Shown piece by piece: positions 1-5,486 of a stretch of DNA of 11,264 nucleotides. Within the stretch, counting starts at the first letter, position 1, and every line of letters begins with the position of its first letter. The translations under genes were made by a program, and so were the position numbers. The notes beneath the pieces were generated by a model. It had not been told where the DNA came from and searched no databases. It saw only the letters and a program-made list of their open reading frames with translations. The stretch is from NCBI GenBank assembly GCA_021162905.1, contig JAGGXT010000198.1:1-11264 (forward strand). Direction: 5' to 3'. Origin of the DNA: Candidatus Odinarchaeota archaeon (GTDB lineage Archaea; Asgardarchaeota; JAGGXT01).

Positions 1-12
1 GGGGTACACTTA

Positions 13-2232
13 TTGAAATCTTTTGTTTCTAAATGTTTGGAGATTCAAAAAAAGCTTAATAAAGAATTAGAGACAACAATTTCAGCATTAAATAAAGCAA
101 ACTACTTTACAAGCATGAAAAATGTATTTCTACCATTGAAAGAGTTATACACACTAATGATAGAAGCCTATGAGCCATACATAGAATTATCTCAATTCGA
201 TCATGAATATTTTACAACTTCCCTAAATTACGTGATTAGGAGATTTAAGCAAACAGAGGATGACGAAAAGAAAAAGGATCTCGCTAAACAAATCTCTGCT
301 TTTAGGGAGAAACTGAATGAAGTTGAAGATAAATTAAACTCCTATATGAGTGAGAAATGGGCGTTTATGGGAATTCAATGGCTTATTGAAATGTATACTG
401 CAAAAATTGAAAACAGAGCACCTAATGTAGACTATTTTGTTAAGCTCTCAAGCTATGTTACAGAGAATTTTGAAAATGCTCTTGTTGATGAAAGAAATAT
501 TTCAATTGATGGCCTAGACGAAATGCGTGATGGTCTCATAAGGAAAGGTATAGCTAAAACCGTCGAGCTTGAAAATCAAGAGAAAGCAAAAATCGAAGAA
601 GTTTTCGTGAAAGGCTTATTATCAGAGCAGAAATTCTATAGGTTCTTAGAGCAAGTAATTGAATTTAGAGAAAGCATTCTATGGGTAGCTCTTTCACCAT
701 TCCCTGAAAATCTATTAAGACACATCTTAAGGTACGTTTCAATGGAGGTTGCAGAGGAAATTCTTAAGAAGGCCCTTAATCAGAAAGTTGAAGATAAAGG
801 ACTATTATCAGAGTTAAAAGTAAACTATGATGAGGTTACGGATACAAAATTATCTGTAGAAATAGATTTGTTAGCTTCTCTCTTTGAGAAAAATCTCATA
901 GATGGTTATCTGGATAAGGCTTTAGAATTTGGTAGTTTAGCTATAGATAAGGCAAAAAAGGCACCTGAAGAGCATCATGAGAGTGAACTTGAGAAAAGAA
1001 TAAAGACTATGTATCCGTTAGCTAAGATAGAGCAGTTAAGGCGAGAATTAAAGGGCCTAATTAAAGAAAACAATATAGAAAAAGCAGTTGAAACTATCGA
1101 GAATATGCGTAAAACACTAAGAGCTATTGATAAGAAAAAGTTAGATCATGATATGCTAACCCTCGTATTTGCTGTAAAGAATATGGTTGAGCAGTTAAGG
1201 TTCGCATTAAAGGAAAATCCAACGGAATCAGAGGCCATATTGAAGGACTTTGAAGAGGAACAAACATTAAAAATCGAAAGTTTGCTTTCAGAAGCTGAAA
1301 AAATAATCTCGGAGGATGGATTTGTCAGTATAGCGAGAAGCAAAGAGACTTTTATGAGGTTTGATGCAATAATAAAGAAGTTAACTAACCTTTCGATATG
1401 GATATCTGAGGAAAATGGTGGCAAAATATCTGATAGGGTTAAAGCTCTATTAAATATAAGGAGATGGGCCTTAGGAATTAATGTATTGCAGTTTGGACCT
1501 TTTGATAAATATCTCCTACAAGGTTTACGGGCTAGAATAAGACATTACTTGTGGCTTAATGAAACGGCAGAACTCTACAAGAAGATAGGATTTGATAATT
1601 TGTCAAAAGAATGTGAGGATATAGCAAAGCTTGCCTTAAAGGATGCATTCTCTAAGGAGGCAACTAATTTATTAAACGTAACTAAGATGTGGGTATATCG
1701 TGCATACAGAAAACGAAGAAAACACATCTTTGAGCCAATTATTGGTGAAGGTGATGTTTCTTTAATGAGCGACGCTATAGAAATGGAAAAGTATGAGCAA
1801 TATCATGATAACGCAATAAAAATATACAACACATTATCAGATCTCTTTAAAGAGGCAAAAATAAGTGCTGAAGATAAACGAGAAGAAATGTTATTTGATG
1901 CTATATCTATGTTACATAAAGCGGATGCTATGAGGTTAGAAGCTGCAAAACTTGATGGCCTCGCTGAGCGTGCTGCCTTTTTACAAGAGTGGTGGGATGC
2001 TGAAAAACTCTATGACAAAGCAGGAGAGATGTTTAATAAGGCAGCAGCATACTATGCAGCAGCTGTTAAAGCTGTTAGGGAGGGAAAATTAGGACAATTT
2101 GCAGCGGAAATGGCAGAATTTTGTAAACGACTAGCAATATTTGAATGGGAACAAAGAAAAAATGTTAGCGATAGAACCTCGCCAACATTTAAGCAAGAGG
2201 AATTACTAGGTAAGATATATAGACAGCTATAG
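13..2232 (+). CDS. Large all-helical protein of unknown function (possibly 5'-partial)
   Basis: I do not recognise this 739-residue protein. It is rich in Lys, Glu, Leu and Ala, has no signal peptide or convincing membrane segment, and reads as helix after helix, so it is probably a soluble cytoplasmic scaffold. Residues about 85-115 and 335-375 look coiled-coil. The C-terminal part (about 627-705) has short alanine-rich helical repeats in the style of TPR or SNAP-like helical hairpins (WWDAEKLYDKAGEMFNKAA at 660-678), usually protein-protein interaction surfaces. No catalytic motif is visible. The start is uncertain: TTG at 13 has GGGGT seven bases before it, but the frame stays open to base 1 (GGG GTA CAC TTA), so the true start may lie outside the window. 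It converges on the winged-helix gene, with only 23 bases between the stops. The reading frame is secure; the function is unknown. Confidence 0.85.
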   Translation: MKSFVSKCLEIQKKLNKELETTISALNKANYFTSMKNVFLPLKELYTLMIEAYEPYIELSQFDHEYFTTSLNYVIRRFKQTEDDEKKKDLAKQISAFREKLNEVEDKLNSYMSEKWAFMGIQWLIEMYTAKIENRAPNVDYFVKLSSYVTENFENALVDERNISIDGLDEMRDGLIRKGIAKTVELENQEKAKIEEVFVKGLLSEQKFYRFLEQVIEFRESILWVALSPFPENLLRHILRYVSMEVAEEILKKALNQKVEDKGLLSELKVNYDEVTDTKLSVEIDLLASLFEKNLIDGYLDKALEFGSLAIDKAKKAPEEHHESELEKRIKTMYPLAKIEQLRRELKGLIKENNIEKAVETIENMRKTLRAIDKKKLDHDMLTLVFAVKNMVEQLRFALKENPTESEAILKDFEEEQTLKIESLLSEAEKIISEDGFVSIARSKETFMRFDAIIKKLTNLSIWISEENGGKISDRVKALLNIRRWALGINVLQFGPFDKYLLQGLRARIRHYLWLNETAELYKKIGFDNLSKECEDIAKLALKDAFSKEATNLLNVTKMWVYRAYRKRRKHIFEPIIGEGDVSLMSDAIEMEKYEQYHDNAIKIYNTLSDLFKEAKISAEDKREEMLFDAISMLHKADAMRLEAAKLDGLAERAAFLQEWWDAEKLYDKAGEMFNKAAAYYAAAVKAVREGKLGQFAAEMAEFCKRLAIFEWEQRKNVSDRTSPTFKQEELLGKIYRQL

Positions 2233-2255
2233 TAGAAATAAATAATCAGTTATTG

Positions 2256-2660
2256 CTAGTATACCATCTCTTCTTTATTTTTAGAAATGACGAACTTTAC
2301 TTCCCTTTGATCTCTAATTTTCTCCACAACCCCTTCCCTGAAAAATTCATTAAGTATTGCTGAAGCATGGCTCCTTGAGATTCCTAACGCTTTACTGACT
2401 TCTCTAGCAGTTACGCCAACTGGACCTCTTGACAAGAGGTAATCATATATCCTCTTCTGAGTGTAATCTAATTCGTCAGGAGCCATTTTAAGTGTATCTA
2501 CTGCTTTATCGTAGGCATATCTACCAGATTCTGTCATACTAGACACTAACTTTTCTAATAAGTTTTCAACGTTATACACATGTTTCTTAATTTCTTCAAT
2601 TCTTTTTTCAAGATTATCAATCCTTAATGTTAATTCCTTAATCTTTCGATTCTCCTCCAT
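2256..2660 (-). CDS. Coiled-coil winged-helix (MarR/ArsR-like) transcriptional regulator
   Basis: A 134-residue predicted DNA-binding protein. Residues about 8-42 form a heptad-like amphipathic helix (LRIDNLEKRIEEIKKHVYNV), probably a dimerising coiled coil. Residues about 67-127 form a winged helix: TQKRIYDYLLSRG (helix 1), VTAREVSKALGIS (helix 2), then SRSHASAILNEFFREG (recognition helix), and the wing EKIRDQREVKFVIS. This is the layout of archaeal MarR/TrmB-like one-domain regulators; the ligand cannot be told. I start it at the ATG at 2660 because GGTGATG lies four bases upstream (2670-2664). The longer frame from 2687 would add nine residues (MLLMLLVMS) and would be near leaderless from the TATA box at 2711-2720. 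It is divergent from the membrane protein at 2830 and shares a 170-base control region with it, so regulation of that gene and of itself is a reasonable inference. Confidence 0.85.
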   Translation of the reverse strand: MEENRKIKELTLRIDNLEKRIEEIKKHVYNVENLLEKLVSSMTESGRYAYDKAVDTLKMAPDELDYTQKRIYDYLLSRGPVGVTAREVSKALGISRSHASAILNEFFREGVVEKIRDQREVKFVISKNKEEMVY

Positions 2661-2710
2661 CGACATCACCAACAACATCAACAACATTCATTATTTATTT
2701 TCTATTTTGT

Positions 2711-2720
2711 GTTTATAAAC
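2711..2720 (-). promoter_or_regulatory. TATA box of the winged-helix gene (palindromic)
   Basis: GTTTATAAAC, preceded on the minus strand by GCGAAAT, a good BRE-like element. The expected transcription start is about 2688-2690, giving a leader of roughly 28 bases to the ATG at 2660. The box is a perfect 10-bp palindrome, so it could also orient transcription rightwards towards the membrane gene, or overlap an operator for the dimeric regulator; both are inferences. Confidence 0.6.
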
Positions 2721-2768
2721 ATTTCGCTGCGGTTTTTCATTTTTGTCTGTCAATGAGCTTGTGAAAAA

Positions 2769-2801
2769 CATAAATATTAAGTTATGAGTATTTATTATAT
2801 G
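2769..2801 (+). promoter_or_regulatory. Candidate TATA elements for the membrane protein gene
   Basis: Two AT boxes precede the gene at 2830: ACATAAATATT at 2768-2778, with an A-rich BRE-like stretch before it (GAAAAA), and TTATTATATG at 2792-2801. The first would give a leader of about 30 bases, the second an almost leaderless message. No Shine-Dalgarno sequence precedes the ATG, which favours the near-leaderless option. Confidence 0.4.
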
Positions 2802-2829
2802 ATGACAAATAATAAAACGTGTCCTAAAG

Positions 2830-3738
2830 ATGGATGCGGAGAGAGTTAGCTTTTTAATTAGCTTTTTAATAGGCGTCTTAGGATTGGGAATTTTCATACT
2901 CTTCTTCTTTTTAAAGATGGATGATAACAGCATTTGGCAATCTCTTGCAGTTTACCTTGGTATTGATATAAACTCTTTTGCTATAATTGTCTATTATATG
3001 ACCCTCTTTTCCTCATTGGTTATTTTTATCCCGACGTTTATATACGTAATAGCAACAAAATCGTACAAATCAGCGCTTGAGCTATTCCCTCTAATATTCA
3101 TGCTTCTGGGATTTACAATATTTTGCCTTATACAATATTGGATCGACTCCTATGTTAACTCTCTGAATTTCCCTCTAGCTATTAAAGAAAATATATCTGG
3201 TCTTTTGTGTATTTATTCTTTAGTCAGCACTCTTATTGTATTAATAATCCTTGGAAATGAAATATCATGCTACTTTTATTATTCTAAGCATTATCGCAAA
3301 TACTCAAAAAAGTTCAAGGAATATAGAAAAGAGAGAAATGCAGTTTTACTCTGGTTTGCTTTATGGGGTGTCTCAATATTTGTTTACATTTCAACATTCT
3401 ATTTTCCTAACTTTTCCACACTTATGCTATCTCTCCCAGTTTGGGTACATGATTGGATTGCTTTACTTATTTACCTAATCCCACCGACTTTTACCTACAT
3501 GATAGCAAAATCAGAAGAAATAAAAGATTATGTTATTATTATTTTCAGCATCCCTTCAACATCTATTATTTATGTATTAGATAAAGCACTAAAGACTAGA
3601 TGCCTCTCTATATTATACTTTACTATTTTATTCATTATTTATATTCTTCTAAAAAGACGAGGTCATGAAGGAAAAAGCGCTTTAATCTTTATTTTTGCTA
3701 GTATTTTATGGTATATCTACTTCTTAGTAGCTGGCTGA
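2830..3738 (+). CDS. Multi-pass integral membrane protein of unknown function
   Basis: A 302-residue hydrophobic protein that I cannot assign to a family. Likely membrane segments are at about 6-28, 50-75, 82-105, 122-145, 171-192, 207-226, 232-250, 257-274 and 282-300, that is eight or nine helices. The main soluble loop is a strongly basic stretch at about 152-169 (KHYRKYSKKFKEYRKER), which by the positive-inside rule should face the cytoplasm. No transporter signature, metal motif or catalytic residue set is evident. The ATG at 2830 is the first start after an in-frame TGA at 2803-2805, so the N terminus is well limited. It stands alone: divergent from the winged-helix regulator, and followed by 167 bases before the next gene. 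The shared upstream region suggests control by that regulator, an inference only. Confidence 0.85.
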   Translation: MDAERVSFLISFLIGVLGLGIFILFFFLKMDDNSIWQSLAVYLGIDINSFAIIVYYMTLFSSLVIFIPTFIYVIATKSYKSALELFPLIFMLLGFTIFCLIQYWIDSYVNSLNFPLAIKENISGLLCIYSLVSTLIVLIILGNEISCYFYYSKHYRKYSKKFKEYRKERNAVLLWFALWGVSIFVYISTFYFPNFSTLMLSLPVWVHDWIALLIYLIPPTFTYMIAKSEEIKDYVIIIFSIPSTSIIYVLDKALKTRCLSILYFTILFIIYILLKRRGHEGKSALIFIFASILWYIYFLVAG

Positions 3739-3761
3739 TTAACAACTAGAATACGTTAGAT

Positions 3762-3795
3762 CAATTGTCAGAATGCTGATAGCAAATGATAATTG
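3762..3795 (+). repeat. Inverted repeat / stem-loop downstream of the membrane gene
   Basis: CAATTGTCA (3762-3770) pairs with TGATAATTG (3787-3795), nine base pairs with one G-U on the RNA. The 16-base loop holds a nested TGCT/AGCA stem (3774-3777 with 3781-3784). No long T run follows, so it is not a classic archaeal terminator; it could protect the 3' end of the membrane-protein mRNA or be a protein-binding palindrome. Confidence 0.4.
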
Positions 3796-3835
3796 TTCTG
3801 CTCCTTAAATCAAATAGCTTTTATCTCGCATAAAC

Positions 3836-3845
3836 TTTAAATATT
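3836..3845 (+). promoter_or_regulatory. TATA box for the aromatic microprotein gene
   Basis: CTTTAAATAT preceded by the BRE-like GCATAAA. A start about 25 bases downstream (around 3866) would give a leader of about 40 bases. Confidence 0.5.
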
Positions 3846-3896
3846 TTTGTGATAATGCACATAATAGAGTATGATGTCGTACTTAAATATTAGGAT

Positions 3897-3902
3897 GGTG
3901 AT
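3897..3902 (+). promoter_or_regulatory. Ribosome binding site GGTGAT fixing the microprotein start
   Basis: GGTGAT is a full match to the archaeal anti-Shine-Dalgarno core and sits three bases before the ATG at 3906. It picks this frame over the overlapping open frames starting at 3871 and 3980, neither of which has such a site. Confidence 0.7.
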
Positions 3903-3905
3903 AGA

Positions 3906-4118
3906 ATGCCATTCGGTAGAGGTTGGGGCTGGGGTCCAAACCCCTTCCCGTTTTGCAGATGGTTCCCTTGGTTACCTAGATGGTGGTGGCTCTATCCATT
4001 CTGGTATTCATACTTTGGATATCCGTATTATTCAATATTCCCGTACTATCCCTGGACATACTGGCGGTACCCATATACTTACTACACGCCATACTTCTGG
4101 CCGTATTACTACTGGTAA
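3906..4118 (+). CDS. Extremely aromatic 70-residue protein (Trp/Tyr/Phe/Pro-rich)
   Basis: By direct count the 70 residues include 17 Tyr, 12 Trp, 8 Phe (53% aromatic), 13 Pro, 5 Gly and 4 Arg. There is no Asp, Glu, Lys, Gln, His, Ala or Val, and one Cys (Cys17). The N terminus is MPFGRGWGWGPNPFPFCRWF; the tail is Tyr/Trp/Pro repeats without order. It has its own TATA box, a perfect GGTGAT site and a T-rich terminator, so it looks like a real, separately transcribed gene. I recall small archaeal hypothetical proteins that open with MP-GRG-G and have a C-R-x-F-P-W-x-P-R-x-W core like the one at 17-27, but cannot confirm the family here. No function is known to me; an adhesive, membrane-interface, RNA-binding or radical-quenching role are all possible. 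It lies 195 bases upstream of tryptophanyl-tRNA synthetase. Confidence 0.8.
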   Translation: MPFGRGWGWGPNPFPFCRWFPWLPRWWWLYPFWYSYFGYPYYSIFPYYPWTYWRYPYTYYTPYFWPYYYW

Positions 4119-4125
4119 CTGAGCC

Positions 4126-4138
4126 TTTTTCTTTTTTT
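4126..4138 (+). terminator. T-rich archaeal terminator
   Basis: TTTTTCTTTTTTT begins seven bases after the stop of the microprotein gene. Oligo-T without a hairpin is the usual intrinsic terminator in archaea. Confidence 0.65.
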
Positions 4139-4164
4139 ATTATTTCAAGGAAAAAAATAAATAA

Positions 4165-4173
4165 CTTATAAAG
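4165..4173 (+). promoter_or_regulatory. TATA box for the trpS transcript
   Basis: CTTATAAAG with an A-rich BRE-like stretch (AAATAAATAA) just before it. The expected start near 4194-4196 gives a leader of about 120 bases ahead of trpS, long for an archaeal message. Confidence 0.6.
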
Positions 4174-4200
4174 TATTGTCTATTTAAGTTGGTGATCAAG

Positions 4201-4230
4201 ATGAAGGGTGTGTTTGTTTGGATATACTAA
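4201..4230 (+). CDS. Candidate 9-residue leader peptide upstream of trpS
   Basis: ATG-to-TAA reading frame encoding MKGVFVWIY, with GGTGAT at 4191-4196, four bases before the ATG. It has one Trp codon (TGG, 4219-4221) followed by Ile and Tyr. The predicted transcription start falls on or inside the ribosome binding site, so the site may be partly lost from the mRNA. It lies in the leader of the Trp-tRNA synthetase gene and precedes a small hairpin, hence the leader-peptide idea; chance occurrence of so short a frame is quite possible. Confidence 0.3.
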   Translation: MKGVFVWIY

Positions 4231-4240
4231 GTCTTCTTTT

Positions 4241-4259
4241 ATGAGATATTATTTCTCAT
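4241..4259 (+). promoter_or_regulatory. Small hairpin in the trpS leader
   Basis: ATGAGA (4241-4246) pairs with TCTCAT (4254-4259) around a seven-base loop; a T5 run follows at 4272-4276. The hairpin begins 10 bases after the stop of the upstream ORF. A six-pair stem is weak at high temperature, so its role as an attenuator or pausing site is speculative. Confidence 0.3.
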
Positions 4260-4296
4260 TCTTATGCTTCGTTTTTGTTGATTATTGTATTTACTT

Positions 4297-4305
4297 GAGG
4301 AGGTG
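4297..4305 (+). promoter_or_regulatory. Strong Shine-Dalgarno site of trpS
   Basis: GAGGAGGTG, eight bases before the ATG at 4314, the strongest ribosome binding site in the window. It fixes the trpS start. Confidence 0.75.
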
Positions 4306-4313
4306 CACTATTT

Positions 4314-5423
4314 ATGAATGAGTTTATAGTAACTCCTTACTCTGTAGTAGGAAAAGTTAATTATGATAAGCTAGTTAAACAGTTTGGCCTCAGCTTAATA
4401 GATGATAGGTTGATAGAGGAACTTAACTTTCCTCATAAGCTTTTGCTATTCAAATACTTCTTCGCTCACCGGGATTTGGATAAAATAATTAGAATATACA
4501 AGGAAAATGGAAAATTTGCTATTGTTAGTGGCCGCGGTGCTTCGGAACATATCCACTTAGCTCATGTACTGCTATTTAAATTTGTGTTAGAACTTCAAAG
4601 GAGGTTTAATGCTTTTCTTTTTGTTCCAATATCCGAGGATGAAAAGTACTTTGCAAAGCAAGGACTATCTTTTAATGATGCGAGAAAATACGCAATTGAG
4701 AACTTGATAGACATAATTGCATTGGGATTGGATAAGAAAGATACTGAAGTTTTAATTGACACGCTCACCATGAACGCTAAAATTTATGGTTTAGCTGCAA
4801 AACTTGCAAAAAAGATCACTCTTAGCACAATAAAGGCTGTTTATGGTTTTTCAAATGAGCAAAATATTGGCCTGCATTTCTTTCCAGCTATTCAGGCGGC
4901 TCATATACTATATCCAACAGTAGAAAAGGACTTGCCATCATTAGTTGTAATTTCAGTAGACCAAGATCCTCATATGAGAATTGCAAGAGATGTTGCTGCG
5001 AAATTCTCTCTGTTTAAACCTGCTGCATTAGAATCTCGTTTCTTAAAAGGATTGACAGGAGAAGAAAAAATGAGTGCAAGTGAACCATATTCAGCTATTT
5101 ATGTAAATGATACACCAGAACTCGTCAAAAGAAAGATTTGGAAAGCTTTTACTGGAGGGAGGCCTACAGTTGAAGAGCAAAGAAGGTATGGAGGAAAACC
5201 TGATATTTGCCCAGTATACGAGTATCATGTATTGTTTTTTGATACATTAGAGGAGGCGAAGAAAAGGCATGCCCGTTGTAGAAACGGCGACTTACTCTGT
5301 GGTGATTGCAAAATAGAGTTAACTGAAAGGATTATAAAGTTTCTTAAAGAGCATAAAGCGAAAAGAGAGAAAGCTGTAGATAAGATTCATGAGTTTGCTG
5401 ATATCAAGGAATTTCAACAGTAA
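4314..5423 (+). CDS. trpS: Tryptophanyl-tRNA synthetase (archaeal type, predicted 4Fe-4S)
   Basis: Charges tRNA-Trp with tryptophan using ATP (EC 6.1.1.2) in the cytoplasm. The 369 residues align along their length with the archaeal/eukaryal class Ic TrpRS: VTPYSVVGKVNYDKL at the N terminus, SGRGAS at 72-77, the HIGH-box position at 81-84, DEKYF (109-113), FPAIQAA (190-196), VDQDP (215-219), KMSAS at 252-256 and the anticodon-side region 281-350. Cys299, Cys322, Cys329 and Cys332 give exactly C-x22-C-x6-C-x2-C, the spacing described for the 4Fe-4S cluster of Thermotoga maritima TrpRS, so a cluster near the anticodon-binding part is predicted. The HIGH box reads HLAH, with Ala83 where Gly is nearly invariant; the codon GCT is unambiguous. 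The start is set by GAGGAGGTG. It is monocistronic and converges on the gene ending at 5487. A tyrosyl enzyme is less likely given the pattern of matches. Confidence 0.93.
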   Translation: MNEFIVTPYSVVGKVNYDKLVKQFGLSLIDDRLIEELNFPHKLLLFKYFFAHRDLDKIIRIYKENGKFAIVSGRGASEHIHLAHVLLFKFVLELQRRFNAFLFVPISEDEKYFAKQGLSFNDARKYAIENLIDIIALGLDKKDTEVLIDTLTMNAKIYGLAAKLAKKITLSTIKAVYGFSNEQNIGLHFFPAIQAAHILYPTVEKDLPSLVVISVDQDPHMRIARDVAAKFSLFKPAALESRFLKGLTGEEKMSASEPYSAIYVNDTPELVKRKIWKAFTGGRPTVEEQRRYGGKPDICPVYEYHVLFFDTLEEAKKRHARCRNGDLLCGDCKIELTERIIKFLKEHKAKREKAVDKIHEFADIKEFQQ

Positions 5424-5486
5424 TGCAAGTTGCTATTTATGACTTTGGTGAATAAATGTTGGCTTATAAATAATAATTCATCTTTA

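Noticed and set aside
1146..1424. 92-residue open frame on the minus strand
   Set aside because: It lies wholly inside the 739-residue gene and has no promoter or ribosome binding site of its own.
3871..4171. Alternative plus-strand frames of 83 and 63 residues over the aromatic microprotein
   Set aside because: Only the frame starting at 3906 has GGTGAT at the right spacing; the others are by-products of the skewed codon content. The odd composition of the chosen frame means this should still be tested.
4241..4321. 26-residue frame overlapping the trpS start
   Set aside because: There is no ribosome binding site or promoter of its own, so I kept it as a note in the leader finding rather than as a gene.
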